DNA from: Candidatus Ruthenibacterium merdigallinarum
GTDB lineage: Bacteria; Bacillota; Clostridia; Oscillospirales; Ruminococcaceae
Length of the DNA stretch: 34,268 nt
Assembly (NCBI GenBank): GCA_019113785.1
Contig: DXGT01000021.1
Coordinates: forward strand, 1-34,268
Direction: 5' to 3'
A model generated the notes under the pieces. The model ran no database searches. It was not told where the DNA came from and saw only the letters and a list, made by a program, of their open reading frames with translations. Below, piece by piece: positions 10,396 to 17,219 of the stretch (position 1 is its first letter; every line of letters starts with the position of its first letter). The position numbers were made by a program, and so were the translations under genes.

Positions 10396-10600
10396 GTCTA
10401 TTAACCCAATAAAAGATAGTCGTCGTAGTAGGGCCGGTGGAATTGTGGAAACAGCCGGAAAAGCGTTTTGGTGGCTGCGTTTCGCGGCCCTTTTGTTTTC
10501 CGCGCGTTTTGCGGAAAAATTGTGGAATTCCCGAAAGAAAACCCGCTTTCCACAGTTTTTGTGGAAACGGCGTGTGGAAAGTGAAAAACACGGTGGAAAA
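10396..10600. other. oriC: replication origin, unwinding half (dnaA-dnaN gap)
   Basis: This gap holds a cluster of TTTCCACA-core DnaA boxes, in either direction: 10444-10452, 10521-10529, 10546-10554, 10560-10568 and 10573-10581, plus a weaker one at 10592-10600. Reading left from the 10444 box, one meets the GC-rich block GGCCGGTGG (432-440 of this kb), DnaA-trio-like triplets, then an AT-rich stretch (10399-10416). This is the order described for the B. subtilis basal unwinding element, also located between dnaA and dnaN. Gene orientation diverges on either side, which supports an origin in the wider dnaN-rpmH region. Confidence 0.8.
10417..10431 (+). other. DnaA-trio-like array
   Basis: TAG TCG TCG TAG TAG reads 3' to 5' as GAT GAT GCT GCT GAT away from the DnaA box, with the GC-rich block between. 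Three of the five triplets match the DnaA-trio consensus (3'-GAT-5'); the middle two have C instead of the conserved A. DnaA-trios load DnaA onto a single strand during origin melting. Confidence 0.65.
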
Positions 10601-10618
10601 CCGGCGCGCCCATTTTTG

Positions 10619-11914
10619 TCAGCTGCGCACGTTTTTCATGATGTCCTCCACGGTCTCGCGCAGGTGGCTGTCGCGCTTGATCAGCTTTTGGATGTTTTGC
10701 AGCGAGTAGACGATCGTGGAGTGGTCGCGCCCGGAAAATTCCTGCCCAATCTCGTCCGTGCTCATGCCGGTGATCTCGCGGATGATGTAGATGCACACCT
10801 GCCGGGCTTTGGAGATATTGGCTTTGCGCGTCATGCCGCGCAGCTCCTCGGGCGTCGTGTTGTACGTGCGCGCCACTTCGGAGAGGATTTTTTCCACAGT
10901 TACCGGCACGGGCTGGCTCTCGCTGAGGATGTCCTTGATGGCGTTCTGCGCCGCGCCGATCACCGGCTGGATGCCCTCCAGCTTGCGGTAGGCGTCCAGC
11001 TTTTTCACGGCGCCCTCCAGCTGGCGGATGTTGTTTTTCAGGCGGTTGGCGATGTACTCGGCCACCTCGTTGGGCATGTCGAGGTTCAAAAGGTCCGCCT
11101 TGCGTCGGATGATGGCCACGCGCGTCTCAAAGTCCGGCGGCTGGATGTCGGCGATCAGGCCCATCTCAAAACGGGTGCGCAGGCGCTCCTCCAGGCTCTT
11201 GATCTCACGCGGGGCGCGGTCGGACGCCAGCACGATCTGCTTGTCGGCGTTGTACAGCGTGTTGAACGTGTGGAAAAATTCCTCCTGCGTCGACTCCTTG
11301 CCGCCGATGAACTGGATGTCGTCCACCAAAAGCACGTCGGCCGCGCGGTATTTTGTGTGGAATTCCGCCGTCTTGTTGTCGTGGATGGCGCTGATGATCT
11401 CGTTCGTGAATTTTTCCCCGTCCACGTAGACGATGTTGAATTCCGGGTGGTTTTTCTTGATCTCGATCTGGATGGCGTTGAGCAGATGCGTCTTGCCGAG
11501 GCCCGAGCCGCCCCAGATGAACAGGGGGTTGTACGCGCCCGACGGGTTCGCCGCCACGGCCTGCGCGGCCGCGTTGGCAAACTTGTTCGTGGAGCCGACG
11601 ATGAAATTTTCAAATGTGAACGCGTAGCTGCCGCTGGCTGCCGTCTGCGCGGGGGCTTTCGGCTCGGCCTGCGGCACGGCGATGTCCAGCTCCGGCACAA
11701 AGCCGATGATCTCGCGGAAGCCCTCGGACAAAAGGTCGAAATAGCGGTTTTCCAGCGTCCGCTTGACAAAATCGCTGGGCGCGCACAGGCGCGCCGTGTT
11801 CCCGTCGAAGGAGACGGACTGGACGTCGGCGAAAAACACTCTGTAAGAGGCGTCCCCGACGCGCTCTTTGCAGTACTCTTTGACTGCGTTGAAAACCTCG
11901 TCAAATGAATTCAT
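10619..11914 (-). CDS. dnaA: chromosomal replication initiator protein DnaA
   Basis: DnaA binds origin boxes and melts the origin using ATP. The ATG at 11914 is chosen because the product then starts MNSFDEVFNAVKEYCKERV, like DnaA domain I; the longer upstream frame runs through promoter and origin sequence. The ribosome site is weak (GGGAG, 13 bases away). The 431 residues comprise domain I (1-80), a short linker, the AAA+ domain with Walker A GGSGLGKTH (135-143) and Walker B LLVDDIQF (195-202), and the C-terminal DNA-binding domain with the signature GRDHSTIVYS (395-404). The linker is short, so the protein is a little smaller than B. subtilis DnaA. Two perfect DnaA boxes fall inside the gene (10890-10898, 11269-11277). 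Confidence 0.98.
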   Translation of the reverse strand: MNSFDEVFNAVKEYCKERVGDASYRVFFADVQSVSFDGNTARLCAPSDFVKRTLENRYFDLLSEGFREIIGFVPELDIAVPQAEPKAPAQTAASGSYAFTFENFIVGSTNKFANAAAQAVAANPSGAYNPLFIWGGSGLGKTHLLNAIQIEIKKNHPEFNIVYVDGEKFTNEIISAIHDNKTAEFHTKYRAADVLLVDDIQFIGGKESTQEEFFHTFNTLYNADKQIVLASDRAPREIKSLEERLRTRFEMGLIADIQPPDFETRVAIIRRKADLLNLDMPNEVAEYIANRLKNNIRQLEGAVKKLDAYRKLEGIQPVIGAAQNAIKDILSESQPVPVTVEKILSEVARTYNTTPEELRGMTRKANISKARQVCIYIIREITGMSTDEIGQEFSGRDHSTIVYSLQNIQKLIKRDSHLRETVEDIMKNVRS

Positions 11915-11972
11915 TCGTTCGACACAACTCCCGGTATTTTTCATAAAAAATAAAACTGCAATATGTAAGAAA

Positions 11973-12001
11973 AGTATAACACATTTTCCACAGTTCTGCA
12001 A
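11973..12001 (-). promoter_or_regulatory. dnaA: dnaA promoter with embedded DnaA box
   Basis: On the minus strand TTGCAG (-35, 11996-12001) and TATACT (-10, 11973-11978) are 17 bases apart. A perfect DnaA box TTTTCCACA (11984-11992) fills the spacer. DnaA bound there would block RNA polymerase, which indicates autorepression. It lies about 60 bases upstream of the dnaA ATG. Confidence 0.8.
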
Positions 12002-12090
12002 TAAGCCTACATTATATTTGTAATATAAATATCTTTTTAAGCACATTTGCCTCGCGGCCTCCGCGCGAAGACAAACGCGAAAAAAAAGTG

Positions 12091-12120
12091 TTGACAAACG
12101 CCCCCCATTTCCTTTATACT
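12091..12120 (+). promoter_or_regulatory. rpmH: rpmH promoter
   Basis: TTGACA (12091-12096) and TATACT (12115-12120) with an 18-base spacer, about 100 bases upstream of rpmH. A DnaA box at 12193-12201 lies downstream of it in the leader, just before the ribosome site. Confidence 0.8.
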
Positions 12121-12192
12121 ACTAATTTGCAAGGTTGTCTCCTGCACAGGAGAGCGCCGATTGAACGAACAGATCATCATCCCACAATATCT

Positions 12193-12201
12193 TGTGGAAA
12201 A
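12193..12201 (-). promoter_or_regulatory. DnaA box in the rpmH leader
   Basis: TGTGGAAAA, the exact complement of the TTTTCCACA box in the dnaA promoter. It ends 5 bases before the AGGAGGA ribosome site of rpmH. Confidence 0.7.
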
Positions 12202-12219
12202 TGTGTAGGAGGAACCAGA

Positions 12220-12354
12220 ATGAAACGTACTTTCCAGCCCAAGAAGCGTCATCGCGCCACCAAGCACGGTTTTCTGACCCGTTCGAAGACCACCAACGGC
12301 CGCAAGGTCCTCGCTGCCCGCCGCCGCAAAGGCCGCGCGAAACTGGCTGCCTGA
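12220..12354 (+). CDS. rpmH: 50S ribosomal protein L34
   Basis: A 44-residue, very basic protein reading [18 protein letters not shown], the standard L34 sequence. It is a structural component of the large ribosomal subunit. AGGAGGA lies 6 bases upstream of the ATG at 12220; an in-frame upstream ATG would add promoter-derived sequence and is rejected. It is the first gene of the rightward operon. A terminator-like hairpin follows at 12441, so L34 can be made in excess of RnpA. Confidence 0.98.
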   Translation: MKRTFQPKKRHRATKHGFLTRSKTTNGRKVLAARRRKGRAKLAA

Positions 12355-12440
12355 GTTTTTTCGGTGCGGCCGGGCCTTTTTTCCCGCGCGCACGATCCAG
12401 GCTGACAAGTCAAACACGCAGGGCGCACGCGCCCGGCAGC

Positions 12441-12466
12441 AAGGCCACTTTTCCGGTGGCCTTTTT
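12441..12466 (+). terminator. hairpin terminator/attenuator between rpmH and rnpA
   Basis: AAGGCCAC and GTGGCCTT enclose a 7-base loop and are followed by TTT. This probably reduces read-through from rpmH into rnpA. Confidence 0.75.
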
Positions 12467-12516
12467 GTATATCCGGCGGGCGGCGGCGCGCCGCGCTTTG
12501 AAAGGAACGGTGCTCC

Positions 12517-12870
12517 ATGCGGTATAAGGCGCTGACGCGCAACAACGAATTTGCGCGCGCATACGCGCGCGGCAAGTCGTTCGTGCACCCGTACGTCGTC
12601 TTGTACGTCAACAAAAACCGCTGCGGCCACACGCGCGTGGGCCTGACGGCCACGAAGAAGGTCGGCAACGCCGTCGCGCGCAACCGCGCGCGCCGCGTGC
12701 TGCGCGCCGCGCTGTTCGAGACGCTGGCGGCCGACGTGGGCCCGTACGACATCGTCGTTGTGGCGCGCGGCGTCACGCCGAAGCTCAAAAGCACAAAGCT
12801 CGTGCCGGTGCTGCGAAAGCTGCTGGCAAAGGCGGGTCTTGCGCCGAAGGACGGGGGCCCCGCGGCATGA
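12517..12870 (+). CDS. rnpA: ribonuclease P protein component
   Basis: The protein cofactor of RNase P, which matures the 5' end of tRNAs. The 117-residue product has the family signature region [22 protein letters not shown] (about 39-60), whose RNR-type motif contacts the RNA subunit. It is very basic. AAAGGA lies about 10 bases before the ATG. The stop overlaps the yidD start as ATGA, indicating coupled translation. The order rpmH-rnpA-yidD-yidC-jag is the standard bacterial arrangement. Confidence 0.97.
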   Translation: MRYKALTRNNEFARAYARGKSFVHPYVVLYVNKNRCGHTRVGLTATKKVGNAVARNRARRVLRAALFETLAADVGPYDIVVVARGVTPKLKSTKLVPVLRKLLAKAGLAPKDGGPAA

Positions 12871-13196
12871 TCCGCGCGGCGCTCATCGCGCTGATCCGCG
12901 GCTACCAGAAATTCATCTCGCCGCATCTGGGCGACAACTGCCGGTTTTACCCCACGTGCTCTGCCTACGCCATCGAGGCGCTGCGCGTGCACGGCGTCTG
13001 CAAAGGCGTTCTGTTGGCGGGCTGGCGCATTTTGCGCTGCAACCCGTTCGGCAAGGGCGGGGTGGACCCCGTGCCCCCGAAGGGACAGTGGAAAAACACG
13101 GCCGAAGATGTGGCGAATTTCAAAAGGATGCGCGAGGAAACGCACCGCCGCGAAGAGGCGCGGCGGGAAAGCGGGAAAAACGGCGCACCCGAATGA
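12867..13196 (+). CDS. yidD: membrane protein insertion efficiency factor YidD
   Basis: This 109-residue protein has the YidD pattern [23 protein letters not shown]-type stretch at 10-32, including the conserved cysteines, then [19 protein letters not shown]. YidD is an inner-membrane-associated helper of YidC and Sec insertion. The last 25 residues are a charged extension beyond the usual core. It overlaps rnpA by four bases. A gap of 89 bases separates it from yidC. Confidence 0.95.
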   Translation: MIRAALIALIRGYQKFISPHLGDNCRFYPTCSAYAIEALRVHGVCKGVLLAGWRILRCNPFGKGGVDPVPPKGQWKNTAEDVANFKRMREETHRREEARRESGKNGAPE

Positions 13197-13285
13197 TCAT
13201 GTCTCCGAAATGCACGCGGAACAACGCGCGCCGCGTGCCCTACTTATAAATAATGCCCGTGGCGCGGGGCAGTAAGGAAGATTCT

Positions 13286-14299
13286 ATGAATTTTTTAGGT
13301 TTTCTCGCACCCATTCTCGGCTTCATCATGGAGTGGATCTACAAGGTGATCCCGAACTACGGCATCACCATCATCCTGTTCACGCTGGTGATGAAGCTGC
13401 TGATGTTCCCGCTGCAAATCAAGCAGCAGAAGAGCACGGCGAAGATGTCCGCGTACCAGCCCATGATCCAGGAGATCCAGGAAAAGTACAAGGATGACCG
13501 CGTGCGCATGAACGAGGAGCTGGTGAAATTCCAGGAGGAATCCGGCTTTTCCATGTCCGCGGGCTGCTTGCCGATGCTGCTCAACATGCTGATCATCTTC
13601 GGTATGATCGAAGTGGTGTACCGCCCGATGCAGTACGTTCTGCGCATCCCGCGCGATCTGATCAGCCAGTGCGTCGAGATGGCCAACAGCCTGGGTGCCA
13701 ATCTGCAGGAGACGGCGTACGTCGTGCAGAACCAGGTGATGCAGCTCATCAAGAACAACCCCAGCGACTATGCGTCCATCCTCAGCGCCGAGCAGCTCGA
13801 GGCCGTGCAGAACTTCAAGTTCAGCTTCTTCGGCATCAACCTGGCCCAGACGCCCGGCGAGGCCGGCTGGCTGAGCGTCGCCATCATCATCCCCATCCTG
13901 TCGGTTTTGACGATGGTGCTGTTCCAGATCGTCACCATGAAGTCCACGGGCCAGAAGATGGCCGGCAGCATGATGGCGATGACCTGGGGCATGAGCCTGT
14001 TCTTCGCGTGGTTCGCGTTCACCGTGCCCGTCGGCTTCTCGCTGTACTACACGGCGTCGAACCTGTTCAGCTGGGCCCAGACGGCGCTGCTGCGCAAAAA
14101 GTATAACCCCGAGGCCATCAAAAAGCAGATCGAAGAGGAGATCGCCGCCAAGCGCGCCGAGAAAAAGAAGAAAAAGCAGGTCAAGATTAAGACCGAGGAC
14201 GGCCGTGAGATCGTGAAAGAGGTCAACCAGGCCGAGCTGGACCGCATCCGCCTGGAGCGCGCGCGCGCGCTGGACAAAGAATTGTACGGAGACGAATAA
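13286..14299 (+). CDS. yidC: YidC/Oxa1-family membrane protein insertase
   Basis: YidC inserts and folds membrane proteins alone or with SecYEG. The ATG at 13286 is chosen because TAAGGAAG lies 5 bases upstream and the product begins MNFLGFLAPILGFIMEWIYK; upstream codons add a polar segment that does not fit. The 337 residues have about five membrane segments, including FTLVMKLLMFPLQIKQQKS, the family's conserved core with its Arg/Lys-rich cytoplasmic loop. There is no signal peptide with a lipobox cysteine, unlike the Bacillus YidC lipoproteins. The C-terminal tail is basic and helical, suited to ribosome contact. jag follows after 21 bases. Confidence 0.96.
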   Translation: MNFLGFLAPILGFIMEWIYKVIPNYGITIILFTLVMKLLMFPLQIKQQKSTAKMSAYQPMIQEIQEKYKDDRVRMNEELVKFQEESGFSMSAGCLPMLLNMLIIFGMIEVVYRPMQYVLRIPRDLISQCVEMANSLGANLQETAYVVQNQVMQLIKNNPSDYASILSAEQLEAVQNFKFSFFGINLAQTPGEAGWLSVAIIIPILSVLTMVLFQIVTMKSTGQKMAGSMMAMTWGMSLFFAWFAFTVPVGFSLYYTASNLFSWAQTALLRKKYNPEAIKKQIEEEIAAKRAEKKKKKQVKIKTEDGREIVKEVNQAELDRIRLERARALDKELYGDE

Positions 14300-14320
14300 A
14301 GCCCGAAGGAGGCAGTAAAT

Positions 14321-15463
14321 ATGCGTGAGATCATCACCACAGGCAAAACCGTGGAAGAAGCGACCCAGAAAGCGCTGGAGGAGCTGGGCCTCAGCTTGGA
14401 GGAGGCGGTGGTCGAGGTCATCGAGATGCCGCAGCGCAAGCTGTTCCGCTCGACCCCGGCGAAGGTCCGCGTGAGCGCGGACGAGCCCGAGGCCCCCGCG
14501 CCCGCCGAGGAAAAACCCGCCGCGCCGAAGGCGCAGGAGAAGAAAGAGCCGAAGCCCGCGCCCGAGAAAAAGCCGCAGGAGAAGCCTGCGCCGGCCCCCG
14601 CGGAAAAGCCCGCGAAAACGGAGCCTGCGAAAGAGGAGCCCGCGTCGGAGCAGACGCCGGCCGGACAGGCGGCTGACGAGGCGGCCGACGAGGCGCTGTG
14701 CGCCCCGGAGGAGCCGATCGACCTCGCGGATTACCCGCGCGTCGGCGCCGCCGTGGAATACCTGCGCGACGTGTGCGCGAAAATGGGCTCGGAGGGGCTG
14801 GAGATCACCGGCGCCAAGCAGGGCGAGACCATCATCCTGAAAGTCAGCGGCGACCGCACCGGCACGCTGATCGGCCACCGCGGCGAGGTGATGGAGTCGC
14901 TGAGCTATCTGTGCAGCCTGGTCGTGAACCGCACGCCCGGCGACTATGTGAAACTGGGCCTGGATATCAACAACTACCGCGCCAAGCGCGAGGCGAACCT
15001 GACGGCGCTGGCCAAGCGCATCGCCGAGAAGGTGGCGCGCACGGGGCGCAGCCACACGCTCGAGCCGATGAACCCGTATGAGCGCCGCATCATCCACTCC
15101 GCCGTCAGCGGCGTGGAGGGCGTGAAGAGCGAGTCCACGGGAGAGGGCGCGGCGCGCCGCGTCGTCATCCTGCCTGCGGATATGGACCTGTCCGAGGCGG
15201 TGCGCCGCCGTGAAGGCCGCCGCGACGGCGGCAGAAGAGACCGCCGCCCCGGCCGCGGGGAAGGCCGCGGCGAGGGCCGCCGCTCCGGCAGAAACGAGCG
15301 CTCGGGCCGCCGTGAGGGCGGCCGCCGCGAGCGTTCCAGCGTGCTCGGCCGCGCCTATGCCGACCGCCCGCGCGACCCCAGCGCCGCGCCCGTCGCGCCG
15401 CGCCGCACCGAGACGATCAACGACGGCGCCGACCTGCCGCTGTTCGGCAAGATCGAGCTGTAA
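14321..15463 (+). CDS. jag: Jag/KhpB RNA-binding protein with long linker and Arg/Gly-rich tail
   Basis: Jag (KhpB) is an RNA-binding protein encoded beside yidC in Gram-positive bacteria and linked to cell-size and division control. The order of domains is Jag_N (1-50), an Ala/Pro/Lys/Glu-rich linker (52-130), KH with the loop IGHRGE (184-189), and R3H with RRIIH (255-259). The tail (about 295-338) is rich in Arg and Gly, with runs such as GRGEGRGEGRRSGRNERSGR. At 380 residues it is far longer than the roughly 208-residue B. subtilis protein, owing to the linker and the tail. The tail resembles RGG-type RNA-binding disordered regions. A strong terminator follows. Confidence 0.95.
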   Translation: MREIITTGKTVEEATQKALEELGLSLEEAVVEVIEMPQRKLFRSTPAKVRVSADEPEAPAPAEEKPAAPKAQEKKEPKPAPEKKPQEKPAPAPAEKPAKTEPAKEEPASEQTPAGQAADEAADEALCAPEEPIDLADYPRVGAAVEYLRDVCAKMGSEGLEITGAKQGETIILKVSGDRTGTLIGHRGEVMESLSYLCSLVVNRTPGDYVKLGLDINNYRAKREANLTALAKRIAEKVARTGRSHTLEPMNPYERRIIHSAVSGVEGVKSESTGEGAARRVVILPADMDLSEAVRRREGRRDGGRRDRRPGRGEGRGEGRRSGRNERSGRREGGRRERSSVLGRAYADRPRDPSAAPVAPRRTETINDGADLPLFGKIEL

Positions 15464-15497
15464 AAGCGCAGAAGCGGACGAAAAGAATCAGAAACCT

Positions 15498-15543
15498 GCC
15501 GCCCGCCGGCGCCTGTTTGAAAGGGCGCGGCGGGCGGCTTTTT
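15498..15543 (+). terminator. terminator of the rpmH-jag operon
   Basis: GCCGCCCGCC (15498-15507) pairs with GGCGGGCGGC (15529-15538), followed by TTTTT. It begins about 35 bases past the jag stop. Confidence 0.85.
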
Positions 15544-15558
15544 GCGCGCTGCGGCGCG

Positions 15559-15621
15559 AAAAAAACAGCGTTTTCCACGGGGCGGGGCCGCCTTGTGGAA
15601 AACGCTGTCCTTCTTTTTGGA
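15559..15621. terminator. terminator of the SDR gene, stem built from DnaA-box sequence
   Basis: Perfect 14-base arms at 15565-15578 and 15595-15608 enclose a second small stem (GGCGG/CCGCC). On the minus strand the hairpin runs into seven Ts, ending the SDR transcript; on the plus strand the T-tract is weaker (CCTTCTTTTT). The arms contain GTTTTCCAC/GTGGAAAAC, and the right arm includes a perfect DnaA box (15594-15602). Confidence 0.8.
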
Positions 15622-15644
15622 TTGCCGGAAAAAGCGGGCGCGCC

Positions 15645-16667
15645 TCACCGCGCGCTGTTTTGAAAGTGGGCGAGCGCCGCGTCGCGCGCGGCGAGCACGC
15701 GCTCGCACCAGGCGTCGAACGCGGGGTCTGGCTGCTGGCACTCCGGATGCGCCAGCGCGTACTCCACGGCCGCGCGCAGGCCCTGCGCCATGGAGACCCG
15801 GCAGGCAAAGCCCGGTACAAGGCGTTTGATTTTCGTGTTGTCAAAGCACACGTTCGCTGTTTTGTCGCCCAGCAGCTGGCCGCGCAGGTCGTACGCGCCG
15901 CCGCACGCGGCCAGAAAATGGCTGGAGATGTACGCGGGGCGCAGCTCGCAGCCCAGCGCCTCGGCGATGACGGCGTAGATCTGCGTCCAGGTCATGGTCT
16001 CGTCGCTGGTGATGTGCACGGCCTGCCCCAGCGCGCGCGGGTTGCCGAAAAGCCCCGCAAAGCCGGCGGCAAAATCGTCGGCGTGCGTCATCGTCCACAG
16101 CGCGCAGCCGTCGCCCGGGATGATGACGGCCTTGCCTGCGCGCATGCGCGCCAGCGTCTGCCAGCTGCCGCCGTCGCCGCGCAGCGGCAGGGGCACTTTC
16201 TTTTCGTTGTACGTGTGGCTGGGCCGCACGATGGTCACGGGGAAGCCGTCCTTGCGCCAGGCGTCCATCAGCACGTCCTCGCAGGCGGCTTTGTCGCGCG
16301 AATACTGCCAGTAGGGGTTCGCCAGCGGCGTCGACTCCGTGATGGGCAGCGCGCCCACGGGCTTTTGGTAGGCCGACGCGCTGGAGATGAAAAGATACTG
16401 GCGCGCGAGGGGGGAGAACAGGCGGATGTCGCGGCGCACGTCGTCCGGCGTATAGGCTACGAACTGCGCCACGGCGTCAAAGCGCCGGCCCCGCAGCAGC
16501 GCGGCCGTGCCGGCTTCGTCGCGCACGTCGCCGCACAGCACCTGCGTGCCCTTGGGCGCGCCGTGTGCCGTGCGCTTGAGCAGCGTCACGCTGTGCCCCT
16601 GTTCGAGCGCGCGCCTTGCCACGGACGCGCTGATCGTGCCCGATCCGCCGATGATCAGGATCTGCAT
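15645..16667 (-). CDS. extended SDR, NAD-dependent epimerase/dehydratase family
   Basis: A 340-residue Rossmann-fold protein. The ATG at 16667 is chosen because GGAGGG lies 7 bases upstream and the product starts MQILIIGGSGTISASVARRA, an N-terminal nucleotide-binding motif (GGSGTIS). The catalytic Tyr-Lys pair appears as YSRDK, with the serine in SSASAY upstream. RPSHTYN further on is typical of extended SDRs acting on nucleotide sugars or similar compounds. The exact substrate cannot be told. It is convergent with jag and lies downstream of the 72-residue gene, with a terminator between them. Confidence 0.85.
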   Translation of the reverse strand: MQILIIGGSGTISASVARRALEQGHSVTLLKRTAHGAPKGTQVLCGDVRDEAGTAALLRGRRFDAVAQFVAYTPDDVRRDIRLFSPLARQYLFISSASAYQKPVGALPITESTPLANPYWQYSRDKAACEDVLMDAWRKDGFPVTIVRPSHTYNEKKVPLPLRGDGGSWQTLARMRAGKAVIIPGDGCALWTMTHADDFAAGFAGLFGNPRALGQAVHITSDETMTWTQIYAVIAEALGCELRPAYISSHFLAACGGAYDLRGQLLGDKTANVCFDNTKIKRLVPGFACRVSMAQGLRAAVEYALAHPECQQPDPAFDAWCERVLAARDAALAHFQNSAR

Positions 16668-16689
16668 ACAGAAACCCTCCTCTGCCATG

Positions 16690-16713
16690 AAAAAAGAGCG
16701 GTCAGAAAACCGC
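16690..16713 (-). terminator. terminator after the 72-residue gene
   Basis: On the minus strand GCGGT TTTCTG ACCGC is followed by TCTTTTTT. It separates the 72-residue gene from the SDR gene. Confidence 0.8.
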
Positions 16714-16733
16714 CCGTGCGCCCAAGCGGCGCG

Positions 16734-16952
16734 TCATTTTTCCTCGATGGTGTAGGTGAATTCATACTGCTGCTGCAGCGCCTTCACCTTGTCCTCATTG
16801 TCCTCGATGAAGCTGGGCGTGTACACGCTCTTGCCCTCTTTTTTATAGGCGTCCATGATCTCCATCAGCTTTTCCCAGCACTCGTCGGCTTTCTCGTAGC
16901 CGTCGGCAAAGCTGATGACGAATTCGCGGTGTTTGGGGATGCGCGCTTTCAT
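16734..16952 (-). CDS. small acidic/helical hypothetical protein (72 residues)
   Basis: No family is recognised. The protein begins MKARIPKHREFVISFADGYEK and is rich in Glu and Lys, with a likely helix (ADECWEKLMEIMDAYKKEGK) and an acidic C-terminus. There is no signal peptide or membrane segment, so it is probably cytoplasmic. Evidence that it is a real gene is good: AAGGAG lies 7 bases before the ATG, a consensus-like promoter lies about 35 bases upstream, and a terminator follows the stop. It is thus a single-gene transcript. Function unknown. Confidence 0.8.
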   Translation of the reverse strand: MKARIPKHREFVISFADGYEKADECWEKLMEIMDAYKKEGKSVYTPSFIEDNEDKVKALQQQYEFTYTIEEK

Positions 16953-16984
16953 AAGAAAACTCCTTTGTCGTTTGGGATGGTTTT

Positions 16985-17013
16985 ATTGTACCGCCGCGCG
17001 GCGCGCGCGTCAA
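16985..17013 (-). promoter_or_regulatory. promoter of the 72-residue gene
   Basis: TTGACG (17008-17013) and TACAAT (16985-16990) on the minus strand with a 17-base GC-rich spacer. The -35 overlaps the end of the upstream lipoprotein gene. Confidence 0.75.
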
Positions 17014-17219
17014 GGCTTTCCGGGCGCGCGGCAAAAAAGAAACGCGCCGTCGGCCGTGACATACGCCGTGCCCTGCGCGCTCTCGACGCGCGCGAGCCAT
17101 TCTCCCGGCAACGCCGGCGGGCAAAGGGGTTTCGGGCTGCCGTCGAGGACGAAAGCGCCCTGCGCGCAGCACGCCGCCAGGGCGGCCGCGGCCAGCAACG
17201 CCGCCAAACGGGCGCTCAT
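17010..17219 (-). CDS. small putative lipoprotein coupled to the DUF4173 gene
   Basis: A 69-residue product starting MSARLAALLAAAALAACCAQ. It has a short hydrophobic signal-like helix ending in LAAC, which fits a lipobox with the acceptor Cys at 17. The mature part is about 50 residues and contains WLARVESAQGTAYVTADGAFLF. Its ATG overlaps the stop of the DUF4173 gene as ATGA, a strong sign of translational coupling. No homologue is recognised. It is the last gene of the five-gene operon. A longer frame on the same strand extends upstream through the DUF4173 gene and is rejected as a start. Confidence 0.6.
   Translation of the reverse strand: MSARLAALLAAAALAACCAQGAFVLDGSPKPLCPPALPGEWLARVESAQGTAYVTADGAFLFCRAPGKP

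Larger units (their letters stand above)
11940..12219. other. replication origin, upstream half (rpmH-dnaA gap)
   Basis: The divergent gap between dnaA and rpmH is strongly AT-rich on its dnaA side (ATTATATTTGTAATATAAAT from 12010) in an otherwise GC-rich window. It holds two perfect TTTTCCACA boxes in opposite directions (11984-11992 and 12193-12201) and both divergent promoters. It corresponds in position to the incA/incB box regions of B. subtilis, so the origin is probably bipartite with dnaA between its halves. The box count here is lower than in B. subtilis. Confidence 0.65.
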
